In this document: positions 29,366 through 41,134 of the stretch, one piece after another
Layout: each line of letters starts with the position of its first letter
Position numbering within the stretch: the stretch's first letter is position 1
From: Cololabis saira
Lineage: Eukaryota; Chordata; Actinopteri; Beloniformes; Belonidae
Assembly: GCF_033807715.1 (NCBI RefSeq)
Contig: NC_084590.1
Coordinates: 37,770,005 to 37,834,004, forward strand
Length of the DNA: 64,000 nucleotides
Reading direction: 5' to 3'
Translations under genes and position numbers: made by a program
The notes under the pieces: generated by a model
Seen by the model: the letters and a program-made list of their open reading frames with translations, nothing else
Databases searched by the model: none
What the model was told of the DNA's origin: nothing

Positions 29366-32300
29366 ATGAAACCGACTTTCTTTTTCTTTTTTCTGTGCTT
29401 CTGTGTCATTCCAAGTAAGTTTATACTCTTTTTTATTTTCTGTTTAACTTATATTGAATATTAGCTTAAAAAGCGGTCAGTTGTCTGCAGTCTGTATACA
29501 TTGTTTTGATGTGAAAAAGCAAACAATTTTGAGTAAAAAAAGGCAGAAAAGCACAGTGACACGTGGTTACATAAAGCTGTCTTTTTATTTCAGCACTTAT
29601 CTGATTACATTTTTATTAATGTACTTTTTGTTAAAGTTGAATACATAAAAATGTTTGTTCTCTCAGAATTTCATACCACACAAACTGTTGTCAGCGATCC
29701 ACAATTGTGTGAGCATTTGTTAGGGGATTTGGCTCTTGTTATAATCCCTGGACATTTTGAAATCATTCAGAGGCTTTGTTTAAACGTTTCAGGGTTAACA
29801 TCTGGCCTGGTCAAATCAAGCTGAAATAGAATAAGAATTATCTTTGTCTCATTTAAAAAAAGAAAGAAATCACACTACATTGTTGTAACTAAATACAGAA
29901 CTAGCATGCATAATTCCCCCATATTACATTAAATCAGAAATTACATTTATATTCTAGCAGCACTGTCAGTGCTGTCAGTCTGTTTTCATTGTCAGAAAAG
30001 GATTGAGCTCACTCGTTAAGGTCATTTTGAGACTCATATTTTGGGTTGTTCAGTTAAGTATCAATCGAAAAATGTTACATTCCACATATACAGGTTTAAC
30101 AGAGAAGGTACACACGTCAGATTTGCCCAAACTCTGTTAGAGTTATTTATTTGGGCAGTCAGGTCTTCTATCCATTTCGCTCCCAAAAACCTGTGATGGA
30201 AATTTCCTGTGTGAGTACAGTCAGGTCACACTGTGTCGGTGCAGTTTGGGTTTAATTGTCTGACCCAGCAGCATCAATGCTGTTTTGAGAACTGCATATT
30301 ATTTTGTCTGAAGAGCACTGAGCTCTGTTCTGCACAACTGCTGTACTGATGACTCTGTGTCACTGCCGCATTGAAACCTGAGATGTACGTTTTGACCCTT
30401 TTGCATGCAAAAGATAATTCAATAATTAACTTCGAGCCATATTGCCAAGTCTTTATTTAAGAGTGATATTATATTATTTTAGTCTTATTCAGGTATTGCA
30501 GTCCCTAGTGGTTAAAATGTGTTTCTAAAGAGGTATTAGATAATATTTTCCACAACACCACCATCTGTTATGCATTCACATTTTGTATCACGTCTCCTTT
30601 CCTTCCCACCCCGGCAGCATCCCTTGCAACTACTCTATTGTGCATGCATCATACAACATGGATAATTATTTTCATGAATACCTTGTTTAATTTTTCTGTC
30701 TGTGTTCCAGCCTGGTGTGCTCATGCAAAATATGCTCAGAAGCTCCTGACGGATTTAATGACCAACTACACGAGTGCACTGAGACCTGTGGGGGACACAA
30801 AGACCATCCTGAATGTGACTCTACAAGTCACGCTGTCACAAATCATCGATATGGTATAACACCACAGTGTACGCAAGTCAGCCAAGGTTTCTTTTACACA
30901 TTTAATGCCAATACTTTTCACAATGTTCATTTTGTCTTATAGGATGAACGAAACCAAATTTTGACAGCATATTTATGGATACGGCAGGTTTGGTTTGATG
31001 CACACCTCAAATGGAGCAAAGATGATTACGATGGACTCGATACCATCCGTATACCTGGCAGTTATGTATGGAGACCTGATATAGTTCTATATAACAGGTA
31101 GGTCACACAAGTTAATTGTTCATTTATTCTCTCCCTCATGTTGAAGCTGAAAATTCCTCATAGCCATTATTCATTGGCGCCTCCAGGCCTCTTATCTAGT
31201 TTTTGGACCACATTAGCAATATGTATGATACTTAAGCTTGTAGTCTTAAACTGTAATTCTGCATTTAAGAAATGGAGAAAGATTGTACCGCCCCTCCTCC
31301 ACTCTAGTTGCAGTTTAGGTAAAACCTTGTTTTCACTTTGTGCACACACACAGTTACACAGACATACACACCTGCTCACTCACCTACATACTCACTCCAC
31401 AGTTTTGGGGGACAGATAATCGCAGTAGCCTAGTTTTGATTCAGTTTTAGAGACCTGAAATGGTTGCTGTTTGTGTCTCTGCCTGTTCTGTATCTGTTCG
31501 TTTATTTTCTCTCTTGCATATTCCAAAGGCCTGTGTGCCCGTTGTGTGTTTTCCTGTGTTTCTCTCGTTTCAGATTTGCAGCAGATGTCACCCCTGAACG
31601 GATTAAGGAGATTAAAATGCATACTGTATATATGCTATAGGTTTCACCAAACTTGGTATTAACCATTAATATATATGCAGAAAAGGTATAAAAAAAAGAA
31701 AAAATAAATGGAGAAAGCATCTCCTAAGTAGCTGTGCAGGAAATAATTAGTTTCATTGCTATCGCTCTCATAATAGTTTGATTATGATCATTTAAAATAC
31801 TCATACTGGCTTCCGACATGTTCAAAATATTAACATTTTGGGCTGCTGGGCGGCACAGTGGTTAAAGCAAGAGGCCCATGTACTGAGGCTACAGTTCTCG
31901 TGCAGCAGTCGCAGGTTCCCTTTGCTGCATGTCGTCCCCCATTCTCTGTTTCTACCCCCTTCCTGTCTACACTTCAAATAAAGGCCACTAAAGTCCTATA
32001 TAATATATAATAGATAGATTTAATGCTGAGGAATTAGTGCAGGACTAAAAATCCACCAACCCATTTTTTTTGTCTCAAATCTTTTCCAACTACTTAGCTT
32101 CATTACAACTGCAAATCTTTGAATTTGAGCTGTGTTGCTTTAATTTACATTTTGTAGACATGTTGTCTTTCTTTACCAGTGCAGACGATCGTTTCACCGG
32201 CGCCATGGACACCAATGTAGTGATTAGACATGATGGTCAGATGATGTGGGATTCGCCAGTTATCACCAAGAGCTCGTGCAAGGTGGATGTTTCTTTCTTC

Positions 32301-33483
32301 CCATTTGACGGCCAACAGTGCAGGTTCACCTACGGCTCTTGGACCTACAATGGCAACCAGCTTGACATCCTGAATGCCATGGAGAGTGCTGACCTGGCTG
32401 ACCTGGTGGATAATGTGGAGTGGGAGGTGCTCGGCATGCCTGCTAAAAAGAGCGTTGTTCAGTACGGCTGCTGTGCCGACCCCTACCCAGATGTGACTTA
32501 CACACTTAACCTCAAGAGAAGAGCTTCTTTCTACGTTTTCAACCTGCTTATACCATGTGTGATGATCTCTTTCCTGGCTCCGCTGGGCTTCTATCTGCCT
32601 GCCGACTCCGGAGAGAAGGTTTCTTTGGGTGTCACCGTAATGTTGGCACTCACTGTCTTTCAGCTTTTGGTTGCAGAGATCATGCCACCATCAGAGAATG
32701 TACCACTTATAGGTGAGGGTAATAAACAGAGGTCAAATTCCAATTTGTGCTTTTACTCTTTTAATTTGTCTTTTATGATTTGAATCCTCAGGAAAATATT
32801 ACATTGCAACAATGACCATGATCACAGCCTCTACTGCTCTGACCATCTTCATCATGAATATCCACCACTGTGGACCAGATGCAAAGCCCATTCCCAAGTG
32901 GGCCAAAAAAGTCATTCTGCAGTACATGGCCAGGATGTGCTTTGTGTATGAGGTTGGTGAGAACTGCATGTCACCACAGCCAGAGAAGCATGATACTCCA
33001 CTTGCAAAGAACTGCACCATGAATGGACAGGCAGGACCAAGCAGAGAGGACCAAGTCCTCAAAATGGAGAAAGGACAGGAGACAGGGGACTGCATCACCA
33101 CAGAGGAGAAAGAAGACATGGATCAGATGACAAGCCCGATAGGCTCTGTTGGGGGAAACCTGATTGGCCATTATGGTGCTTGGAAGAATGATAATTTACT
33201 GAGCATGGAAAGTCAAGATTCAGATGGTCCAAGGAGATGTAGGAAGGGAGGAGTAAGTGATGGAGAGAGAAAAGATGGAGAAATATTTAGCAACACACAC
33301 AGCTTGGAGGGGCTGCTGCATAACATTGAATATATCGCCAACTGTTACAGAGATCAGAGGGCCACTCAGAAAAGGACTGGAGAGTGGAAGAAAGTGGCCA
33401 AAGTTCTAGATCGCTTCTTTATGTGGTTATTTTTCATCATGGTGTTCTTCATGAGCCTCCTCATCATGGGTAAAGCTGTCTAA
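29366..33483 (+). CDS. chrna10: Neuronal-type nicotinic acetylcholine receptor alpha subunit, alpha-9/10 class
   Basis: Ligand-gated cation channel subunit. Alpha-9/alpha-10 receptors mediate cholinergic efferent control of hair cells and are very calcium-permeable. Exons 29366-29414, 30711-30853, 30943-31097, 32180-32712 and 32792-33483 (stop TAA) join in frame to 523 residues. Signal peptide 1-20 ([14 protein letters not shown]); N-glycosylation sequons NYT and NVT; binding-loop Trp in [10 protein letters not shown]; Cys-loop C149-C163 with FPFD; adjacent cysteines [11 protein letters not shown] (213-214), which define an alpha subunit; M1 to M3 (M2: [19 protein letters not shown]); a long M3-M4 loop; M4 at the C-terminus ([20 protein letters not shown]). 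[25 protein letters not shown] and [15 protein letters not shown] look more like alpha-10 than alpha-9. The M3-M4 loop makes it longer than the human proteins. Which teleost paralog is open. AATAAA lies at 33757. Confidence 0.92.
31848..32000 (+). repeat. tRNA-derived SINE in chrna10 intron 3
   Basis: 'gggcggcacagtggttaaagcaagaggcccatgtactgaggctac' is a tRNA-like head. It is followed by 'ctttgctgcatgtcgtcccccattctctg' and a 'tcaaataaaggccactaaag' tail, a known fish SINE layout. The B box is decayed. Confidence 0.65.
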
Positions 33484-34755
33484 CTGCAGTCAAACTCTGT
33501 AGCCTACTTGTTTTATCCCAAAATGTAGTAGTAGCCACATGTTCACACCTCAATTATTTTTGTAATCCATTTATTGAACTCGTGTTGTTTCTACAAGTTA
33601 AATGAAATATATGACACAATTGTTTCTGGTTTATGTCATTGACAATTTTTGCAGGAATACTGCATAAAATGTATTATATTAGTCTGTTAAAATAGTTGAA
33701 AGTAGTTTCTTATTCTGGTATTTGACATGTATTCAGTTTTTCTTTTGTCTTTCAATAATAAAATAATTATCACTTTCTGTGAAGAATTTCCAAAATTGTT
33801 ATTTTTGTTTTACTTTTTATTCATGGACTGAGCAACAATAAAAAAATAAACAAACACTTATGGTATACACCACTGCCACAAATAAGATATCATTATAAAT
33901 TTGAAGGAAAAAAGCATCTTAGTAGCTGTATAAAATGTACATCCCAAAAAGTATTATGCTGGAACAGAATAAAAATAGAACAAAGCCATAAATACAAAAT
34001 ATGTGTGCTGATCTGGTCGTTTCCTGAAACAGAGCTAATATTTAGATCTTTGAGTAATGTTGAATCATTTGCAGATATTGAATCTTTCTTCTTCATTTTA
34101 TTTTTTTAGCAATTGCAAAAGTACATCGGGCCGATTCATTCTGACCTTTCAATACAGAGGGTGGTTCACTTTTTTATTTTACACCTAATTATAGCAGATG
34201 TCAAACGGTTGAAAAAATATATATATATAATTATTTTTCAACTTGCAGTTTGCTCGTACATGCAGATTTGTTAAGAACATAAAGCTCCTGTCAGTTTGAC
34301 TCATTTCCCTGTATTTTTAGTTGATGCACACAAACACGAGTCAAGCTATATGTGAAAAGTTGCCAATGATTATTCTTTTTACATATCTTTTTAAAAGATC
34401 CAGTGACAAAAAGAAAAAGAAAAAAAAAACAAGAGTTTGAATTAATGTTTACTCTTTTAGTTTCTAACACATTTTTATGAGAATCTGTAAAGTTTAAAGG
34501 CAGTAAATGCTCTATGTGACACAAACTGGTCTTTAAAAATGGCTCACATAGTTTCCTGGGAATAACACAATCAGGTAAATTAAAAGTGTAATAACTAAAA
34601 ATGTGTATGTTTTCAGTCTTTAATTTATTTGTTTGCAGTTTACAAATGCATCACACAACTGAAACATGCTGTGGAAACACTGTTACAGTGGCTAAAAGCA
34701 TTTAGCCATGCACCTTTTTACACTTAAAGCAAAGTAAGAACAGGGCAAAAAGATA
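33484..34755. other. Intergenic: chrna10 3' UTR and unrecognised DNA
   Basis: Holds the chrna10 3' UTR to about 33780 (AATAAA at 33757-33762), then AT-rich DNA with no recognisable gene or repeat up to the OR stop codon. Confidence 0.6.
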
Positions 34756-35691
34756 TTAGGTTCTAGTCACTTTTCTCCTCAGTATTTGGATGATTTTATC
34801 TCGCAATGATCTTGTTTGCATTCCATAAATTATTGGATTTAAATTGGCAGGGACAACATGAAATAAAATATATGCAATCTTCCTTAAATCTGGATAATCT
34901 GGGAAACGGTGTAATATAATTGTTAAAAACCCAGACCACAGCATGATAAGGTAAAGAACTAGATGGCTTGTGCAGGTTTGCAGTGCTCTGTTATTCAGTT
35001 CTTTGCTTTTCTTCATCCAGCAGATGAGAGCTATTCTGACATACGTAATCATTATACCTCCCATTGAACAAGTGAACAGCAGCACAGTGAAAAAGAGCCC
35101 ATATATGTTGTTGATGGACACATCCTCACAAGAAAGCTTGAACAGTGATGCATTGTCACAATATGCATTTTGTATAACAGATCTACAACGGGACAGCCTC
35201 ACTGTGAGACCTATCAACACGGACACGAGCACTAAAGACACCCCCCAAGCAGTTGCCGACAGCCCGATTACAGTTCTGGTAGTCATAATTGAGCAGTACC
35301 TCAGGGGGTGACAAATTGCTACATATCTGTCAATTGCCATGATGACGAGAATCATGTGTGATGCTGATCCAAACGTGTGGCTGTGAAAAGCTTGAGCCAC
35401 ACATTGGCTGTAGGTGATAAAACGCTCTGTTGAAAGCACATGAGCCATCAGCTGAGGCAGCAGGACCGTGTTACCAATCAAGTCGTTCACAGACAGATTG
35501 CAAAACAGAATGTACATGGGCTGGTGCAAACTCTTTTCAGTGATGATGAGTGCAAGAACACCAAGGTTAGAAAAGAGCAGGCAGGAGTAAACAAAAAGAA
35601 GCAAGAAAAACAGAGGATAAGTTAACTCTGGAGATATTTCAAATCCTTGGATCTCGAGGATGTCACTTAAAATTGTTGTGTTTTTGTCCAT
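34756..35691 (-). CDS. Olfactory receptor, fish type (OR-1), intact single exon
   Basis: A 311-residue seven-transmembrane odorant receptor of cilia of olfactory neurons, acting through the olfactory G protein. Motifs: NTT glycosylation sequon at residue 4; LHQPMYILFC at the TM2 entrance (55-64); NDLIG (69-73); cysteines 97 and 178; MAIDRYVAICHPLRY at the end of TM3 (118-132); CRSVIQNAYCDN in extracellular loop 2; ALQTCTSHL before TM6 (236-244); NPIIYG in TM7 (285-290). No stop or frameshift; the length is normal. It is in the opposite orientation to the other three OR genes. Class I type (fish non-gamma, perhaps delta group) is inferred from overall style, not from a tree. Confidence 0.95.
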   Translation of the reverse strand: MDKNTTILSDILEIQGFEISPELTYPLFFLLLFVYSCLLFSNLGVLALIITEKSLHQPMYILFCNLSVNDLIGNTVLLPQLMAHVLSTERFITYSQCVAQAFHSHTFGSASHMILVIMAIDRYVAICHPLRYCSIMTTRTVIGLSATAWGVSLVLVSVLIGLTVRLSRCRSVIQNAYCDNASLFKLSCEDVSINNIYGLFFTVLLFTCSMGGIMITYVRIALICWMKKSKELNNRALQTCTSHLVLYLIMLWSGFLTIILHRFPDYPDLRKIAYILFHVVPANLNPIIYGMQTRSLRDKIIQILRRKVTRT

Positions 35692-36387
35692 TTTGCTTCA
35701 TTTGGTGGAAAATCTAAATTAGGAAAAAAGAAAAAATATCTACAATGATCTCAGAGTACATAGTGCATATGAAAAAAACAGCAAATATGTTGTCTTGACA
35801 TGTATTCAGTTTTTCTTTAATCTTTCAAAAATATGTCTTTCAATAACATTATAGATTTCAGGATTAAAGACAGAGCATGGCGGCATTACATGAAGCAAAA
35901 ATGGGACCCCATATGTAGAGACTTTCTTTAAACATATGTACAGTTAATACCTCACAAACATTTAAACCAGACACTGGTACCCAGCTGTATGACATGTATG
36001 ATAAATACCTTTCCTCAAAGCTAGCAGTTGTTTTCTTCAGGGTGAGAAACCTTTGATATCTCTTGACTGTCTTCAACATTTGAGCTCCAATTCTTTACGT
36101 AACAAGAGTTTGGCTTGATTGAGCTGCATTGAATATGAAAGCTTCAGTTATATAGTTGTTTTGTTTTTTTTTGTCTGGGCTTATTCAGTCACGTGTTGAA
36201 GAGTCTTTTACAGAGGCCCTGAGGGGCGAAGGGAAGCACAACAACACTGAACAGAATACAAAGGCAAAAATATAATGTTTTGGACAACACACCAACTTTT
36301 TAAAAAGACACATTTCAGAAAGCGTAGCATCACAATCGGTTTTTTATGATGTAGAAACTTTGCTTTTGATGCTTTTTATTCTTTTTA
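35692..36387. other. Upstream region of OR-1, unrecognised
   Basis: AT-rich DNA upstream of the OR-1 start. A non-coding leader exon is expected for fish ORs but could not be placed. No repeat was recognised. Confidence 0.5.
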
Positions 36388-37685
36388 TAAGGGCCCGAGC
36401 ACTCACAGTGCGAAGACCCTATTGTATCTGTAGGAATTTTCCTTTTCTTTTTCCTTTTTATTTTTACGACGAAAGGAGGGTCTTTTTGCCCCCCTAAACG
36501 TGCCCAAAAAGTCCCCAAATTTTGCACGCAAGCCAGGCCTGGCGAAAAATTTGATATTTAATGGTTTGCATTAATGGGCGTGGCAAAATGGCTCAACAGC
36601 GCCCCCTAGAAAACTTTGTGCCTCAAGCCCCACAATACGGTTTGACATACGTACATGAAAACACACCTGTATCATGTCGCAACTTAAAGAAAATTCTCTT
36701 GGCCGAAACTGAACAGGAAGTCGGCCATTTTGAATTAATCGTGTAATTTTGGCGCAATTTATGCCATTCCTTCGGCAGTTAATACGGCCCGAACCGTAAC
36801 GTGGACCCAGGTGTGTTATACATCATCTCCATCCTGCGACGACGCGCATTACTTTTCTCAGTCAAAAGCGTTACTGTGGCGATAATAGATGCCAAAAAGC
36901 GCGGCCCCACTTCATCTGGTTGGTCCATATTTAATAGTTCCTACTTTCTGCCATAACTTTTGAATGGTGTGATATAAAGAGTCATGGGTGGTGTCATCTG
37001 ACTCGGTATTGAGTACTTGACCTTCATTAGCCTTAATTAGCCCCGCCCCTTCTTCTGATTGGTCAATATTTGATAGTCCCTATTTTTTACTATAACTTTT
37101 CAATGGTTTGACATAGAGAGTCGTGGGTGGTGTCATCGAACTCGGTTTTGTGTATTTAACCTTCATTGGCATGAATTAGCCCCGCCCCTTTTTCTGATTG
37201 GTCGATATTTCATAGATCCTATTTTCTGCCATAACTTTTGAATAGTAGGACATACAGAGTCGTGGGTGGTGTCATCTGACTCGGTTATGACTCCTTCACC
37301 TTAATTGGTGCAAATTATCCCCGCCCCTTCTCCTGATTGGTTGATATGTGATAGTTCCGATTTTCTGCAATAACTTTTGAATGGTTTGACATAAAGACTC
37401 GTGGGTGGTGTCATCGGACTCAGTTTTGAGCCCTTGTCCATAATTGCTGCAAATTAGCCCCGCCCCTTCATCTGATTGGTCCATATCTGATAGTTCCTAC
37501 TTTCTGCCATAACTTTTGAATGGTTTGATATAGAGAGTCGTGGGTGGTGTCATCCGCTAAATGTCCAGGCCTGAAGAATCTACATGCAAGTCATACAAGC
37601 ACTTCCACTGCAGCACGCCTGAACTTGCACAAGGGTGGGAGGGCCCGTTCATCGCTGCTTGCAGCTTTAATTATTATTATTCGTT
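36388..37685 (+). repeat. Fish interspersed repeat containing a 139-bp tandem array
   Basis: Starts 'agggcccgagcactcacagtgcgaagaccctattgt' and ends near 'ctgcttgcagctttaattattattatt', matching a repeat commonly seen in teleost DNA whose class I cannot name. The left half is unique. The right half (36922-37560) is a tandem array. No coding frame of note. Confidence 0.65.
36922..37560 (+). repeat. 139-bp tandem array, about 4.6 copies
   Basis: Unit starts at 36922, 37061, 37200, 37339 and 37478, exactly 139 bp apart. Each full unit includes 'ataacttttgaatggt', 'gtgggtggtgtcatc' and, near its end, CCCCGCCCC followed 8 bp later by ATTGG. Copies differ by scattered substitutions, so the array is not recent. 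Confidence 0.92.
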
Positions 37686-38905
37686 TGTTTCCTTGTATTA
37701 TATGAAATACAGGGGAAACTTTAATGGAAAAAAATGAGACTCGTGTCAAATCTGATTCTTTTAAAAGAATTGTGTTCTTTTGCAGATGTAGTGACTCAGA
37801 TTTGGACCTGGCTACTCCTTCAGACTGGTCCGTACAAACAAACATCAAAATCTAATCAGTGAGATGGGACCTTGTTGACTCCAACTACAAATAAATATAT
37901 CCAAAATTGACAGAAAATATATATCTAAGATATACAATGATCCTTTGAAGAGACTTAAACCATGACTTCTGCAACAATTCATTGCCCTTTGGGGTATTAA
38001 TGAAGTTTTCTGAATTTAAATTGAATTAATATGGTTTCTCCTTTTAAAAATCAACAAAACAGCCAAAAAAAAAGGAACAAAACAAACAAAAATACACAAA
38101 CACCTTCTAAAGTTCTCCTACTTTTGTGTCAAAAGTTTCAACAGTCAGAAAACAACATTTATTTTATGGTGACATGAGTCATTGAGGAAGACGTTGAAGT
38201 TGTCGCGAGGGATAACCCGGGCCGGGAGTCCAATGTGGTGCCAAAGGGTTGTTTTCTTGCTGATTGCTGTAAAAACCTCAAATTAATGGAAAGATCACAT
38301 CTGGAAATGTTGGCCGGCTTCACAGTTCCAGGGCAGTGAGTTGTTAACCTTACATGCTATCCATCAAACTCAACAGTCACAAGAGAAGTCACTTTTTCAT
38401 TTTCCTTCTCTGGTCTAGTCAGCAGTTCACCAGACAAAAGCCATATCAGTAGGTGTTTTTAGCAAGGATAAAACATCTAGCAACTTTAGACAATTCTTTT
38501 GACCTTTTTATTGCAGCTTAAAATCATTTTTTAGCCACTTTAACCTCTTAGATAAGGTGTGAGAGCTTTTTCGCAGTACTTACAATTTTACTCTAATTTG
38601 TCAATAAATGGAGTAAAGTGGAAAAAAAAGAAAAGTATGCTATATTACTTCCCTTTGGAATATAGTAGATTGGAATAGATAATAAACTACAGATACTTTA
38701 GTTTTGTACTTCAGTTGTGTATGGAAGTGATAAGGTTTTTAATATTCAGCTATAGAAATCGTTTAAAAAAAAATATATCCAGAAATTTCAGTTTTAGGGA
38801 TTTTAAATTCTCTTTTTTCCTTTTAATCTGGGAAGATCTTGACCGTGGTAGGTTTTTCCATTCTTTTTAAATTGAATTTACAATTTTTTTATTCTTTTTA
38901 CAACT
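37686..38905. other. Intergenic, unrecognised
   Basis: AT-rich sequence with short A runs. I see no gene or repeat I can name. Confidence 0.5.
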
Positions 38906-38910
38906 GTATG

Positions 38911-39448
38911 TGTCACGGGTATGGTGAGGACCCAAAAGCACCACAGGCAGAGGGGTCTGTAATGACTTATTATTCACTGCAGTCTTTAACAGTTTACTTT
39001 ATACAGTGGCAGGGTGAAACGTCTTGGCTCACAGTGATCTTCTGCAAGATCAGAGAAGGAGTGAGCCTGGTGTCGCTGACTGATGGCAAAGCGCACAACT
39101 GGTGGATTACCTAGCTGGCAGAAATGTCCAGTGGTGAGCTGTGTAACCACAGAGCCGAGCAGGTGTGTAACCAGCAGGGAATAGGCGAAACTTGAGGTCG
39201 AAGACAGAAGGGTCGGGGACAGGCAAGGTGGGGAAGAGGTGATCAGTCCGGGGAAACCACTGGAAAATCAGGCATAACACAAGAACAATCTGGCACTGAA
39301 GCAAAGACTGGAGCAGGCTTAAATGCAGCCAGGGCCATCACAGGTGTGGACAGTTGGCCTGAGGAGGAGGCGTGGCTAACAGGTAGAGTGGAGCAGAGAC
39401 AGGTGAGTGGAGTGATACCAGCAGACAGGAGATGAGCAGACTGTGACA
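38911..39448. mobile_element. Solo LTR (538 bp) with 5-bp target-site duplication
   Basis: Starts TGTCACGGGTATGG and ends CAGACTGTGACA (TG...CA termini with short inverted ends TGTCAC/GTGACA). Directly flanked on both sides by GTATG (38906-38910 and 39449-39453). The TG/CA ends and the exact 5-bp duplication indicate an LTR left after recombination between two LTRs. No internal retroviral region is present. Confidence 0.8.
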
Positions 39449-39453
39449 GTATG

Positions 39454-39889
39454 CATATATATTAATGGTTTGTAATAGATTTGGCAAAATGTTAAAGTCA
39501 CATAAATGCATTTTAATCTTGCAACAGATTTTTTTTATTTGTTTTGTGCACGAGTATGTGTGAGGGTAAGTGTGTCCTTCACAAGCTTTCTTCACAGTCT
39601 TCCATTTTTCATTTACTGGTTCTGCCAAAGACTAAACTAAAATCTCAGATAAACACAAAAGAACAGAAAAGAAAGAAAAAAAAAAGACTGTGATGGTTGC
39701 TGTGTGGTGACTGTATGCTGCGCTATGATGTAATAACTTTAGAAGTTTATGTATCATGGTCTGTGCGATGTAAATATTGTTCAGAGATTCACCTAGTGGG
39801 AAAAACATATTATACAGAGATGTTAATACATTTTTCCACAACAGTCTGCTCCAACCACTGCTGTCAAAATAAGCTCCAGAAAAAGATGC
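39454..39889. other. Intergenic, unrecognised
   Basis: AT-rich stretch between the solo LTR and the hAT element. Nothing recognised. Confidence 0.5.
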
Positions 39890-40360
39890 TAACCAGCTAG
39901 GGTTGCCACCCGTCCCGTATAATACGGAAACGTCCTTTATTTGAGAAAAAAATATTGCGTACCGTATTGAACTAATACGGGACGCGATTTGTCCCGTATT
40001 TTCATTAACGCCCCATACACACGTCTGTCACACACACACATCAACACTAAATTGATCAATAATAACAAAATAAAACACAGGAAACATTAAGGCCAGCAAA
40101 ATGTTTGTGGCGGGAGAACAGGACCTGCTCCGTCTGTGCCCAGATCTTTCTATGTGCCAGACAGCGCTGCGGGGAGGACTCGGGCTTCACCTCCAGGTAG
40201 GGGTTGGGAATTGGGAATTAAAAGTTCCGTATTGAACCAATACGGACACATATTATGCCAGGCCCGGTTCTACGATGGTGCATAAGCAAGCATTGCACCC
40301 TCAGTTTGTGTTTGCGTGCTCAGTTGAAAAGTAGAAAAGAAAACTGACAATGCGCCCGCG

Positions 40361-40504
40361 TTAAGCCTGATTTATGGTTCCGCGTTAAATCGACGGCATG
40401 GCTATGGCGATGGGTACGCGTGCGACGCGCACCGTACGTTCGCGTCCCCACGTATCCTACCCCATAAACTCTGCGTTGGTGCAACGCGGAACCATAAATC
40501 AGCC
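40361..40504. repeat. Palindromic CpG-rich repeat, copy C
   Basis: TTAAGCCTGATTTATGGTTC at the left, GGAACCATAAATCAGCC at the right. Nested inside the hAT element 39898-41126, so it inserted after that element or was carried by it. Confidence 0.85.
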
Positions 40505-40720
40505 AGTGTCCGTCACTGCGTGCAGCAGTTACCTGCACCAGCAAGACGCTGCTCTCTGATTATGGCTCACAGTTTATGAAAACCCCAAATAAAAAATAAA
40601 TTAGAGAATATGTTATGAAATCAATAAACAATTCCATCATCAAAATTATAACAAATAAAGGTTCAAAATATCATGCTTTGCATGTAATAAGACTAGGTAA
40701 TATATTAGTTTCACCTTTTA

Positions 40721-40884
40721 AGTTGAATTATTGAAATAGATTAACTTTTACACCAAATTCTAGTTGAATTATTGAAATAGATTAACTTTTACATCATATT
40801 TTAGTTGAATTATTGAAATAAGTTAACCTTTACACCATATTCTAGTTGAATTATTGAAATAAGTTAACTTTTACACCATATTCT
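40721..40884. repeat. 41-bp tandem repeat, four copies
   Basis: 'agttgaattattgaaata' begins at 40721, 40762, 40803 and 40844, each 41 bp apart. Lies inside the hAT element. Confidence 0.92.
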
Positions 40885-41134
40885 TCACCTGAAGCAATAT
40901 TCTACACCTTGGCTGATGTGGACATACAGTATAGGAGGCTATTTCAGCTGCTATATGGTTGGCTGTCTGTACAGTCATGCAAGTTCAATGCTATTAAAGA
41001 ACACGTTTTTTCATATAAAATAAACACATTTTTATGCAGTTTAGAAGTTTTGGGGCTTTCTTTTGGCTCCTGCGCTGCTGAAATTGGGGCGTCCTTTATT
41101 TCTATTTCTGAAAGGTGGCAACCCTATAACCAGC

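Larger units (their letters stand above)
39898..41126. mobile_element. Non-autonomous hAT transposon (1229 bp) with 8-bp target duplication
   Basis: Perfect 13-bp inverted termini TAGGGTTGCCACC / GGTGGCAACCCTA. Identical 8-bp flanks TAACCAGC at 39890-39897 and 41127-41134, the hallmark of hAT insertion. No transposase frame. Contains palindromic repeat copy C (40361-40504) and a 41-bp minisatellite (40721-40884). Confidence 0.92.

Noticed and set aside
29191..29464. 75-76 codon frames overlapping chrna10 exon 1
   Set aside because: Out of frame with the receptor or running through its exon 1 donor; shadows of the real exon.
36922..37560. Possible CRISPR-like regular repeats
   Set aside because: Units are contiguous 139-bp tandem copies without spacers, in a vertebrate genome.
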